Origin: Hysterangium stoloniferum
Lineage: Eukaryota > Basidiomycota > Agaricomycetes > Hysterangiales > Hysterangiaceae
Length of the DNA: 64,000 bases
Direction of reading: 5' to 3'
Assembly: GCA_015178975.1 (NCBI GenBank)
Contig: WHVD01000037.1
Coordinates: 124,001 to 188,000, forward strand
Shown here: piece after piece, positions 45,642 through 57,463 of the stretch
Position numbering within the stretch: the stretch's first letter is position 1
How the letters are laid out: every line of letters starts with the position of its first letter
Made by a program: the position numbers and the translations under genes
The notes under the pieces: model-generated
Database searches by the model: none
What the model was told of the DNA's origin: nothing
What the model saw: only the letters and a program-made list of their open reading frames with translations

Positions 45642-48622
45642 ATGCCTTCACTAAAACGCAAGAGAGCACCAGCTCGAGAGGCCTCCTTAGAAGTGTCAGA
45701 GATAGACGAGGTTCCTGCTTCGGACGGGGAGATAGATATATCTTTAACTTTGGTTGGAAGACACAAGCAAGGAAACGATGAGGGCGACGATGAAGACTTT
45801 ATCAGGAAAACGATGACCAAACATAATGTGAAGAGTGGTACAGAGGTGCTCAAGAAAACGAAAGGTAAAAACAAGATGACGAAAGGTGAAGTAGGTGGAG
45901 GGAGTTTTCAGAGCATGGGTATGACAAAAATTATTCATTATCTGTGTTCTCTAATTTTCTGATACATGCGCTACAAGGCCTCCACCCTACACTGTTGCGC
46001 TCTTTAACTTTGCGTGGTTATCGCGTTCCTACACCAATCCAGCGCCTTACTATTCCTACTCTCCTTTCCACTCCTCCTCGGGATGTCGTTGGAATGGCGC
46101 GCACTGGTTCAGGAAAAACCCTTGCCTATATGATACCCCTTATACAAAGACTGGGAGGTCGACATTCGACCTCCTTTGGAGCGCGTGCTCTAATAATGGT
46201 GCCTGCTCGAGAGCTTGCCCTGCAAGTCCTCAAAGTTGGGAAAGAACTTGCTAGAGGTTGGACCGGTGGAGGTGGCGATCATGCTGGTGATGCAGAGGGC
46301 TCCGAAGAACCTAAAGGACAGAGTTTGCGTTGGGGTCTTGTTGTAGGTGGCGAAGGGTTAGACGAACAGTTTGAAATGATTACTTCGAATCCCGACGTGT
46401 ATGTGTTGCATATTGAAGTCTCTCTGCCTCTCAATCGTTACTTTGCAGCATTATCGCCACTCCGGGTCGTCTGCTTCACTTGGCTGTTGAGATGAATCTT
46501 GATCTCAAATCCATACAATACGTGGTATTTGATGAGGCGGATCGGCTTTTCGAAATGGGATTTGCTACCGCTCTTGACGAGATCTTAAGTCGTCTTCCAA
46601 CCACTCGACAAACGCTCCTCTTCTCAGCGACCTTACCAAAAACTCTCGTGGAATTTGCCAAGGCTGGCTTGCAAAATCCAAAACTCGTCCGATTAGACGC
46701 AGAAAGTAAAATTAGCACGGATCTTAGGATGGCTTTCTTCTCTGTAAAACCTGCGGAAAAGGATGCGTCGCTCTTGTTACTGTTGCGGGACGTCATCAAG
46801 GTCCCGTTGGGGTTGAACGTGTCGGAAGTCGACGAAAATGAACGGCCAAAAGGAAAAGGAAAAGAACACGTCGAGACTGCGCCTCACCAAACATTAGTTT
46901 TCGTGGCCACAAAGCACCACGTCGAGTATATATCGAATCTGTTGACGACTGCTGGTTACGCGGTCTCTCATATCTATGGTGCCTTGGATCAAGTTGCTCG
47001 TAATATGCAAATGGATCGTTTCCGCCGTGGCCTCACAAACATCCTCGTAGTCACTGACGTGGCCGCGCGCGGTATCGATATTCCTGTTCTAGAGAATGTT
47101 GTGAATTACGATTTTCCTCAAGGCTCAAGAATTTTCGTTCATCGTGTAGGCCGTACCGCGCGAGCTGGCCGGAAAGGCTGGGCTTGGACATTCATAACCC
47201 ACACTGAATTACCTCATATGTTGGACCTTCAACTATTCCTTGCCCGCCCCATCAAAGCGCGGGCAGATGGAGAAGCGACATACACTGATTCCCTAGTTTT
47301 AGGAACATTTGAGCGTGACAGGGTTGACGAAGAGCTGGAATACGTGCACACCTTGCATGAAACAAACTCAGCTTTATCAGTCCTTCGGGAAGTAATGCGC
47401 AAGGGTCAGAGTATGTATGAACGAAGCCAGGGTAAAGCGAGCCAGGCCAGTTACAAACGCGCCAAGGAGATGGTAAAGGGTGGCAAATGGATCTTAGAAG
47501 GCGGGAAAGAAGTCGGTGCACACCCGATTATCATCTCTAAAAATGGGGTGTCGACTACGCAAGATGAAGCCCGCGACGCACTTTTGAAGGTTGTCAATTC
47601 ATTTAGGCCTAATGAAACTGTCTTTGAAATAGGGACTCGGGGACAAAATGAAGCCGCAGCATTAATGCAGAGCCGGAGAAAGGCTCTCGGCAAAGCCATA
47701 AACAGGGCACAGGTGGCGGAGTCTTCACGAACTGCCGACGATGACAATGACGACGAAGATAACATGGCTACACATGAAGATAATGTAGAATTGGCTGATG
47801 AAGCGGACATTGAGGTTAGCCCGCATTACTGCAATTGACTTTACTAGTAACTGACTAGCAATTTTCACGAAGGCCGTTTTTGAAACGTCTCGCAAGAGAT
47901 CTAGGAATGATTTCAAGGATTCCGAATTCTACATGGCATATGAACAAAAGGATGCCAGTACCGAAAAAGGGTATGTTCTTTTATTCGCATTATTGTCATC
48001 ATATGTTAGACACTGTCATAGATATTCCTTGCGAGATGGCGCCTCTTTCACAGAGCAGGCTAGCCAAGTGACATTCGATTTGACGACAGATGAAGGTACT
48101 GCAGCGCGCCTGCGCCGAAGCTCTCAAATGACATGGGATAAAAAGAAAAAGAAATTCGTCAAGGGAGACGGTGCTGGTGCGGACAACGTGAAACTTGTCC
48201 GCACAGAAAGTGGCACTCGTCTTCCTGCATCCTATCGCAGCGGTCGTTTTGACGAATGGAAGAAAAGCAACAGGAAGAGTCTGCCTCGGGTTGGGGAAGC
48301 AGAGCCAGAGTCTGCAGGCAAACATGCCTTTGGTGGCGGAAGAAGATTCAAGCACAACAAAATCACAGAGGCAAAGCCACTGGACAAGCTTAGTGTCGGA
48401 TATGACCGTAAAATAAAGCAGAAAAGGAAAAACGAGGATCAAGGATCATCTACGGACGGCAAGACCGCGGAAAGGCCAGGTCGCGGACGTTATGGTGCCA
48501 AACCAATTCGACAAGTCAAGAATGAGTTGAAGACCGTAGATCAGATTAGACGGGCCAGGGAAATTACCGCAAAACGTAAGGCAAAGAATGCCAGACCAAG
48601 TCGTAAGAAGGGGAAACGTTAG
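45642..48622 (+). CDS. DBP10: ATP-dependent DEAD-box RNA helicase DBP10 (ribosome biogenesis)
   Basis: A nucleolar helicase for 60S pre-ribosome assembly. It starts MPSLKRKRAPAREASL with an acidic N-terminus, then Q motif PTPIQ, motif I ARTGSGKT, Ia PARELALQ, Ib TPGR, II FDEADRLFEMG, III SAT, then LVFVATKHH, TDVAARGID and VI HRVGRTARAGR. The DBP10-specific C-terminus includes DFKDSEFYM, EKGYSLRDGASFTEQA and TFDLTTDEG, and ends RPSRKKGKR, a basic nuclear/nucleolar tail. Four or five short GT-AG introns fit (for example after the first SMG, inside PDV|IIATPGR, after ADEADIE, and between EKG and YSLRD). The gene looks intact. The assignment over other DEAD-box proteins rests on the C-terminal blocks. 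Confidence 0.93.
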
Positions 48623-48950
48623 ATTGGCATGTGGAGTGACGTATATCATGTCTGTAATGTATTGGGGTGTATTTGGGGACTGGCTACTATTTGAGACCGA
48701 CTCTCAAGCACCGTAAAATCATACCGATAAGTTTAAACAGGCATGATAAACTCAGATCTACAATGATACATGTTAGATCTCACGCCAGCCGTGCCTCTAG
48801 ATCTATGCCAGTTCTCAGTAACGGCTCGAGTTTTCCAGCTTCCTTCAAGGAATAATGTTGGTGTAATGGGTTAGCGTTTTATTTTGAAGCGGATACATAG
48901 TTGTCAATTTCCCAAGGGGTAACAAATTTTGCCTCGTTCGGCAGGGGACT
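48623..48950. other. Convergent gap between DBP10 and the queuine transferase gene
   Basis: About 330 bases, the 3' flanks of two convergent genes. Nothing else was recognised. Confidence 0.6.
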
Positions 48951-50853
48951 TTAATTGGCATAATCCCAATTCGCCCCGCTTCCGTCTATAACGCGCACCT
49001 CCTTAATACCTTCAAGGAGATTAACACCCACGGTATTCAACGCGTCTACTATCCAACGAGGATAGCTACCCCCAGAATAATACTCTCTGAAGAAATCATG
49101 AAGGAAAGAGGGGAAAGTATCGTTTAAGATTGCGTCACGAACTCCCCCCATAAGCTTGGCCTGAAATACGATATTATGTTGTGTAACGGCTACAACAACA
49201 TTCAGCACAAGGTGTAGTGAGGCAGCAGAAATAACCAACCATGCGCAGCAGCAGTCTCAATACCGATATTATGGTGCAGGAAAGCTCGCGATGTTCCACT
49301 CTGGCAAGTGGGACACGGGCAATCGCGATCTATGGGATCAAGGTCTTGAACGTATTTATTAAGACCTAATTAAGACGTAACGAGCGTATAATGATTTGAA
49401 AAGAGTTAACCGCACGCAGATTCAAAGGCCCTCTTAATGTAAGAGCCACTCCGAACCGCGCGGTTCTAGTTGGGAAAACGCAATCGGCCTGCAATCAAAG
49501 TATCTAATGAATAAGGAATCCCCATCGAGTAGGTTAACTTACCATATCGACGCCTAATGCTACGCAAACAAGTAAATCTGTGGTGAAAGTTAGAGATGAC
49601 GCCAACAAATTTTTAATTGTTCCTACCTTCGGCAAATCCAATACCCATGGAATAACGAGGTCCTAAAGATTAAAATTTATTCTCAGTAAATCGCGACATT
49701 AATATTGACATGACTCGCTGTCTTCAGGTAATTTCGATGCGCATTGTGCTATTCTGCCGTCATTATGCAGCATAAGCACAGATATGATTATAGATGGTCA
49801 AGATTGGAGCTTACATCTTCCAAAATATATCTGTTTACATAAAAAGAAGGTTTCAAGAAAATAAACAACAAATAGCCAAAATGAGAATCAATACCTTTAG
49901 CTTCGCCACCACTAAGGCCTAGATTAAAGATTGGCATCAACAAACCAGAACAGACTGAAGACTCACCTCCAATAGCATATCCGTTCACGGAGTCTTTACG
50001 CTTGATCATTTCATCTAAACAAATGTCACGAAGTTTGTTATCTAAACCTCCCTGGATAATAGCAAAAAGATTCTGATTGTCGTGGTTGTTTTTTTTGTGT
50101 TGAGTAATACATCTGTCAAGCCATCGGACAGATCGCCACATTGCCTCTTCAACTCTTGGCCCAGTTGTAAGACTGGGTACTGGGGAATATTGGATATCAA
50201 TGATGTCTTCCATCTGGTAAGTTAAGTTTCATACCTACATCATCAAGTTGCATGATGATGTCGGCGCCAATAGTGTGTTGAATTGCGATTGATTCCTCTG
50301 GCGTGAGCAGAGTGGGCTCCCCCGTGAATGGACTGGCAAATAAAGCACCTTCTTCTGTAATTTTTGTGAATTTGCTCAAACTAACGAGCTGGAAACCACC
50401 GCTATCCTAATTAAATGATGATCAGAGCTTGAAGACAGAAAAGAATTTAGGTATAAGTACGGTGAGAAGGTTTTTGCGCCAACCCTGGAATTTGTGAGCA
50501 CCGCCGGCTTCCTTCAGAACCTTTATCCCAGGTCGTAGATTGAGATGATAAGTATTGTTGAGTATTAGTGTGACGCCGAGGTCTTCCATTTGTTGGTAAG
50601 TTAAGCCTTTGATTGCAGCTTGGGTTGCTACGGGCATGAAAGTGGGTAATAAAGTTCTAAGACCATTTTAACTGTTAAGACTACGATAAGGCTATCGGGT
50701 AAACGTACGTTCCATCTGTGCAGTGTATAACACCGTCGGCCCAAAATACGATAAGGGGGTAAAGCTTAGCGGAATTCAGTACTCACGGGCCATGACCATT
50801 CGCGAGACTCTAGCTCTTGTCGTGGAACATTGAGCAAGGACTTCAAATTGCAT
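48951..50853 (-). CDS. QTRT1: Queuine tRNA-ribosyltransferase catalytic subunit (TGT)
   Basis: It exchanges guanine-34 of GUN-anticodon tRNAs (Asn, Asp, His, Tyr) for queuine taken from outside. About ten exons run from [19 protein letters not shown] to [14 protein letters not shown]. Family motifs in order: [41 protein letters not shown] (catalytic Asp), [66 protein letters not shown] (nucleophile Asp) and zinc site CPCPTC followed by [13 protein letters not shown]. The [11 protein letters not shown] and RPRYSMG exons are joined only if a GC donor is used (49718-49717). It appears intact. The exon borders near LSGGEAK are uncertain. Confidence 0.9.
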
Positions 50854-51166
50854 TGCAGGGGAAGTCGTTTGGGAAATAGACTCAAATGAGAAATCCGCGA
50901 CTTAAGGACAACCACAGCGTTACAATTCTACTTTCCGTTGTAAATATCAATTGAGATATCTAATTTTATGTAAGACGTACGCCAGGTCTACAACTTCGAA
51001 GTATAACCTAATTTATCGAGAAAACCACTGAAGCCAAGCCTCAGTAGGGTCGACGGACTTAGTAGTTTGTATTACGTAAAGCGCGCGCTGGATTTCCTGG
51101 AAATGTTGCGTGAAAATCATGAACCTCGTAGCTCTTCCAAATGTTGACTGATCACCTTGTAACTTT

Positions 51167-51301
51167 GTATATATATATTTCTAATATATATCTAGTATAT
51201 TATGGTGTTACAAGTCCAAAATTCAACCTGTACCATGTTTCCCAAAACTGCAGCATTTGAACTTGTGAGCTCATTTGTGAGCTAACCGCTGCACCAAATC
51301 G
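51167..51301 (-). repeat. Short repeat, minus-oriented copy (SINE-like or terminal inverted repeat)
   Basis: Read on the minus strand it begins GGTGCAGCGGTTAGC, which looks like a tRNA box A, and ends in a TA-rich tail. It pairs as an inverted repeat of about 135 bases with 51791-51926, at roughly 80% likeness. Confidence 0.65.
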
Positions 51302-51790
51302 AATGAGTTCATAATATGTTAATGTTACTGTGCATGTTATTATGTAGTAAAAAGCAACCCCCAGCTGTTGCGGTCCAAATACCAGCCATGGATTTGTATG
51401 AGGGTGGTCTGTATGCATTTACCTGGAGAGTTTATGGGTGGAATTTATTAAAAAATAGTATAGGTTGGCTTATTGTAAATGCACAAACTACAAGGTTTAA
51501 TAAGTTTGTAATGAAGTACTTGTATCAATCAATGTATCAGTTAGTGAATCACCTTCTGACATGATAGGTTTGGTGATCTTTAGGTGTACATGGGTTAAAT
51601 TATGCATCAGCCTACTGAGCATGGTCCACAATATGGATTTTTAAGTATTTGGTAGGAGGAGAAGGGTGAACTCCCCCTGGCAAGGTGGGTGTTTCATCAC
51701 CATTTCCAACAGTATTTGGACTGTAAAAGTTGGGAGCACCCATTCCTTACTACATAATTACATGCCCAATAACATACTACAAGCTAGTTT
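51302..51790. other. Spacer between inverted repeats
   Basis: About 490 bases with no gene seen. Together with both repeats it could be one non-autonomous element of about 760 bases. Confidence 0.4.
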
Positions 51791-51926
51791 GGTTTGGTGC
51801 AGCGGTTAGCCCACAGGTGAGTTCACAAGCTCAAATAGAGTGTGATTTTGAGAAACATGCTACAGGTTGAATTTTGGACTCGCAACACGAAAATATACTA
51901 AACATATCAGTAATATATATATATAT
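51791..51926 (+). repeat. Short repeat, plus-oriented copy (SINE-like or terminal inverted repeat)
   Basis: It starts GGTTTGGTGCAGCGGTTAGC and ends with an AT dinucleotide run near 51911-51926. It is the mirror of 51167-51301. No transposase is present. Confidence 0.65.
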
Positions 51927-52050
51927 GTAGTTACAAAGCGTTTGGTCAAAGGAGCTATGAGGTTCACAATTTCCATGCAATATGCACAATCTAGCGCGCC
52001 TTACATAATGCAAACGGCTGTAAGACTTCGCCGATTGACTGGGCAAACTG

Positions 52051-53856
52051 ATGTTACGATGTCACTCTTTTTTTCCATACACTCTGAGGCCAGCAATTCT
52101 ATCAGTGCGAACCGTAACTCTTCGAAGATCTTATGGTAGCAACCTACCATTGGTAGATGATCTCAAAAATCGTGGTTTATTGGCAGACCTCACAACAAGG
52201 TTTGGAAGGTGCTCTATTTGCGCTGGCATGTTTACCCATTTATTTTCAGCCATGAGAACCTCAACAAATTTCTCGAGAGGCAGCGAGTTGTTTATTGTGG
52301 AGTTGACCCAACAGCACGTTCCTTGCATGTGGGTAACCTAATACCCCTCCTTGCCCTCCTGCATCTTCTATTAAGTGGCCATCAAGTCATTGCATTGGTA
52401 CTCCTGTCTTTTCGATTTCCTTTTATCGGTAAAGAATTATCTGATAGGTATTACGTAGCTTGGTGGAGCTACTGCTCTTATTGGTGACCCCTCTGGGCGT
52501 GACGATGAACGGCCCATGCAACTTCCTGAAGTCGTTGGGGGACACAGCGTTGGCATCGACAAGCAGTTGCACAATTTCTTTGAAACTGCCCAGTTATATG
52601 CAAGAAAACGTTCAGTGGCTCGTTCTACGGGTTCCGTGACTGTACTTAACAATTTGGACTGGTGGCGAAGTCTCTCTCTGGTTGATTTTTTGCATTCTAC
52701 TGGCAAGTTGGTCAGAATATCAAATATGTTATCGAAAGAAAGGTTTGTGTTTCGACACGCGTTCTATTCAAGTATCTCGACTATCGTATCCCAGCGTTAA
52801 ATCTCGCATGTCAACATCCAGTGGAATGTCCTTCTCAGAATTCTCTTATCAATTATTGCAAGCTTATGATTTCTGGCATTTATATAAACACCATACTTGT
52901 AGCATTCAAATTGGAGGATCAGACCAATGGGGAAATATCGTCGCGGGTTTGGACTTGATTGTTCGTCGAGAGCCTGACAGTGTCGCCACAGAGGGGGGAG
53001 AGGCATATGGAATTACTACCCCGTTGCTTACCACATCTTCGGGTCAGAAGTTCGGAAAAAGTGCCGGCAATGCCGTTTGGTTGGATCGGCAGAAGACTAG
53101 TGTATTTGATTTCTATCAGGTGGGCGAGGTTTCCATGACTCACCTGAATTGTTTTAAGAGACCGTGTATTTTCTAGTTCTTCATGCGCACAAGTGATGCA
53201 GATGTTCAGAGATATCTACGCATATTTACACTTCTTTCTTTGGATGAAATCGAGGAGATAATGCAAGCACACATGGTTCGTAGTCTTGGTTCGTTGAAGG
53301 TGTTTACTGAATATTTATATAACTAGTCGCAACCAGATTTACGTTCTGCGCAGCGCAAATTAGCGGAGGAAATAACTGAGATGATCCATGGAGGTGTGTA
53401 TGCATTTGTCCTGTAAAATTTATAACCTATTTAGTGTTTATTCGCCTTTTCCATTTCAAGAAATCGGAGTCTCTCAAGCACAAGCTGCCACCCGGTTGCT
53501 CTTCGACACAGATTTAACTGATTTGCAATCAGAGGCAGCGGCTGAAGCTCTCTGCCACGATCCTCGATACCATGCATTATCCGAAGCGGAACTTATTGGC
53601 ATGCCCTTGAGCAAACTAGCAGCTACCTCTTCTCTCACGCGTTCACGGGGTGCGTCTAAGTTCTTTTAAACATGCCATCCACTGACGCCTGGCGTCAGGA
53701 GATGCAGTAAGGTTAATTCAAGCGGGAGGCTTTTACTTAAACAACATACCTGTCCGTGAAACAGATCGCAAATTACAACTCGACGACTTGATAGATCAAC
53801 GGCTAGCAATTTTGCGTGTGGGGAAGGACAAACATGTCGTTTTAGTGCTTAAATAA
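52051..53856 (+). CDS. MSY1: Mitochondrial tyrosyl-tRNA synthetase
   Basis: A class I synthetase that charges mitochondrial tRNA-Tyr. The N-terminus [19 protein letters not shown] is a good matrix-targeting sequence. Exons then give [37 protein letters not shown] (the HIGH motif as HVGN), [25 protein letters not shown], a LRDVGK-equivalent stretch, [26 protein letters not shown] and [13 protein letters not shown] (the KMSKS motif as KFGKS, usual in this family). The S4-like end reads [15 protein letters not shown] and KHVVLVLK. Introns are short GT-AG. It is convergent with the TM9SF gene, with 65 bases between stops. It looks intact. The gene symbol follows yeast usage. Confidence 0.92.
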
Positions 53857-53921
53857 ACTCAATTTCTGGCAGTTTCGGCAAAAGGCTCAAGCTCTAAACA
53901 AACAATACATGCTACTAATAA

Positions 53922-56784
53922 TCAGTCCACGCGTATAGCGCCGTACAATTTACGCATCGCCCAATATGCCGAGAAAAACCCAATGGTACCTGCATGTAAC
54001 ATTAGAAGAGAACGCCAGAGTAGAGATGGCTAAATACCGGTGACCAGGAACTGGAGGAAAGCGAGTAAGAATAGGTATCCTAGGTATAAAACCACGCTAG
54101 TGAACGAATCCAGGGAAAGTCGTGATACCCAGTAAAATAGGCCATATGCCAACAACCAAAAGGCGCTGCCGCCTCCCGTCTATCAAATCAAAGCAACCTG
54201 AGCGTTAACAAACTTAAACGGCCAATAAGTAACATACCAAAAACGCTCGCCAATGCCATCGATACTCTTCTGCGCAGAGGAGGAAATATGTAAACAGGAT
54301 GGTAATCGTAGCGGTTGTGAGTGCAAACACGCCTATGTTGAATGTATGAATAAGATGGGGATAGTATCATTGTAAAGTAAGGTACCAGCTGTCAACGCAA
54401 GGAAACCAAATGCATAATATGCTCGTGATGCAAAAATGCTTGAGAGAACGAAATAAAGCTCAACAAACGCAGCCCCTAAAACAGATAAATCAAATTAATT
54501 CTTGCTTAATGAGGCTCATATTGCAACGGACCAAAGGGTAAGATTCCACTGAGTAATGCAGCAGGCTGGCGGATTGTCAGCCACTGACAGTATTGAATAC
54601 GTAAATACTCACCCATGGCTGCAAATACTTCGGGCCTGGGGGAATCTGCCTTGGTATTTGATTCACTCGAACAGGATGACGGACACGCTAAAAGTGTTAT
54701 TTTGGAGGTTGGTTCGGATTTGATGACAGGAGCTGCATACCCCATGCTTTTTCCCAATCCATCCACCCGCGATAGTTAATGGCACATTAATCCCGAACCA
54801 CAATAGAACGACTGATAGCATAGTTCCGAAAGGTACTGCGCCGGACGAATCCGCAGAGATGAGGAACAGATTCAAGAGGAACATTATAATGAAGATAAAG
54901 CTAGAAATAAATGCTCAGGATAAAATAGCTAGAAAGGGCAGCAAACAACAAAATCTAACGTGGGTACAAGAGTGGCCGTGAAAAATAAGTTCTTGTGGTG
55001 ATCGGTTCCTCCAAACGATGCATATACACGACTCGACATGTAACCACCAATACTGAATGAAAGTAAATGATAAGAGGACCCAGTCACACGACGGGAGAAA
55101 ATAACTGACAATCCGAATAACGTCCAACCGACCAACATCATTGTCGCGAGCGCACCTCGATTTGATGGAGAAAGGAATCCCATGAGTGCGAATACTATGT
55201 CATATCCTCAGTGTGTGACACGTCATGAGATACAAACGTATTCACCAAGTGTAACTCCCACCATGCTGGTCAATTGCGATCCATTACCGACTAGGACGGA
55301 CAAAGCCATCAGATTTCGAGGAGAACGGAACACCTCGCCCCATACGAGCTTCCACCCGTAGTCTTCTTGGACATCTTCCTGTTTAGAGGATTTAGCCAAG
55401 CTATACGAGATAGATAAAGGTTATAACATACATTAAGATCGAGTGCGTTATACCGACCGATCTGCAATGCTATTAGACTTTTTGTTTGAAGTGTAAAATG
55501 TACACTCACATCACGAGAAACGCTTCTGTATAGTATCATGCTCACCATGCCGCAAAGGAAGACCACAATGATAGTAGAATTGATAAGACTAAACCAATGT
55601 ATCTTAGGGTCGAAGATATGGAGATAGGTATCATATCTGGTGGCCTAAACTTTAACGTCAGGACGGATCTCAAAGCAAACGTAATCATGTTCGCGAACCC
55701 ATGGTATGGATGACTCCTGCAGTTAAAGTCAGTCAATAAGCTCACATAAATGGCACTAAAGTATATACAGACATTCCATGTAACACTATATGTAAAAGGG
55801 ACGACAGTTTCAGTTGTTTCACTGAGGTGAAGAGGTAATGAACCGCCGCCGCTGCATACACGAGTGCCATCTGTAGACGGAGCAAGACTTTGGCAATGAT
55901 AAGTAAGTTTCTAAAACACGACGGAACCCAAACAGACCTCATAGGCCATACCAAAATACCAACTACGCGTTTTTTGCCGTTTTCGCGTCTATGATAGCTA
56001 ATGAAATGATCAGAAAAAAAGTATCGTACTACATCTGTTGAATTGTAGTTACCTTAAAATAATCTCTAAATGATTATTGAAGGCGGGCGTAAGTGGGAAA
56101 CGATCTTCGTCGTTATTTCCCAGCACAAATCCCATATCATAAAAGACTTGTTTTGTTTTCGAATCTTCCTTCATTTCCGCAGCAGGCAATCCATCAACTA
56201 GCCAGTTTACTTCATAGTCTTCGCGAATACGATCATTGATAAACTTTCCATCCTCTGGGGGTACTGTAGTGTTGCAAAGAAGCTCGCACGAGGAGTTTTG
56301 TAGCATTCTGATCTATATAAGTCATCAGTCTCGTCATGAAATTTGCGGTAAAGAGGACCTAACCGCTTACATCGTAAGGGGAAGTAAATATACGGTCCCC
56401 AAATAAAACAGATCCTAATGATTCCGAAACTTGTTTGGGACCTCCCTCGGGCTGGCAGAAGTGGAAGGAAGGATAGTAGTAATCATCTGATTGACAGAGA
56501 AATATCAGTCAAAATAATACTAAATCAAACGAAAAGTTCGATTCTAACAGTTTATCATGGATTTCTGTTGTGACAAGTGCTTAATACCTCGAAACTATGT
56601 GCAATGCTGAGACACGTACCAGTTTAGCTTGGGATCCAACAACAGGAGTTAACGCATTGACCAAAACATTGACCTTTTCGTCTGTAAGGTAATCTCGTGG
56701 CGCTGTCCCAGGCAAATAAAACCCATGAGCCAAAGAAATCGCTGCCAAAGAAACAGCGAGGCAACCTCGTCGCGTCGGAAACAT
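53922..56784 (-). CDS. Transmembrane 9 superfamily protein (TM9SF / EMP70, nonaspanin)
   Basis: A Golgi/endosomal nine-TM protein linked to sorting, adhesion and metal balance in other species. It starts MFPTRRGCLAVSLAAISLAH, a signal peptide, then FYLPGTAPRDY and VNVLVNALTPV, the typical lumenal start. A Cys block SSCELLCNTTV and NWLVDGLPAAEM follow. Many short exons cover the nine TM segments (for example GGGSAFWLLAYGLFYWVSRL). The last exons read GTIGFFSAYWAMRKLYGAIR then VD. The C-terminal RVD fits the KxD/E Golgi retention signal with Arg in place of Lys. More than ten introns; exon borders in the middle are approximate. It is divergent from the bZIP gene and shares a 680-base promoter region with it. 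Confidence 0.88.
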
Positions 56785-57463
56785 TGTGTGATGGCAGTGG
56801 TTGATTACATAAGTGCTCAATCAATCCGCTGATTTACGCTTGAGGGTATATCATGTCTTGTTCACAATCAGTTGTCCAGGATATACATTGATATAATGGT
56901 AAATATACTTGCTGTTTCTGATGATGGTGATGATAAAAGTATATCCGATATTCTCATCTAAGAAAAACAATGAATACAGCCTGAGAAACAGTCCCCAGAA
57001 CTTGTATGTAGCGCAAATACGAGTAAAATATTTGAGACTGTTTATAGTCGTTGGGATTTTACTAGAAAGTTTTATCAATATATGGCCACCCTTCACGGAG
57101 ATCGTCTTATGATGTTCCCAAGGCCATTAATCTCAGATAACAGGCGCACTTTTTTTGCCGAAATAATTCCAACTTTAATTATCTTTCCAGTAGATAGATA
57201 TACGTAACTTCGTTGAACATGGCTGGAAGAAATTAAGATACATATCGGGGTAGACACGTCAGTATCAGAGTCATAGGTACTACATATGAGAAAATCAAAA
57301 CGCACAGCAGCCCGCAGTGAGACTCACGTGACTCGGCCGGTACACTGGTGCCACGTCAGCTTTGAAACTGCCACGACATCTCTACGACGGCCACGACCTT
57401 TCCCTCAAGTAGACCTACTTATCGCTCATTTCCTTCTACTAACACACCCTCGCATCAACTGAA
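56785..57463. other. Shared divergent promoter region (TM9SF / HAC1-like bZIP)
   Basis: 680 bases, AT-rich towards the TM9SF side and GC-rich near the bZIP side. It holds TCACGTGA at 57323-57330 region and the UPRE-like site at 57351-57358. No coding signal is seen. Confidence 0.6.
57351..57358 (-). promoter_or_regulatory. UPRE-like site TGACGTGG upstream of the HAC1-like gene
   Basis: CCACGTCA on the plus strand is TGACGTGG on minus, the core of the unfolded-protein response element bound by XBP1/HAC1-type factors. It lies about 106 bases before the bZIP start, with a CACGTG E-box at 57325-57330. Autoregulation is inference. Confidence 0.5.
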
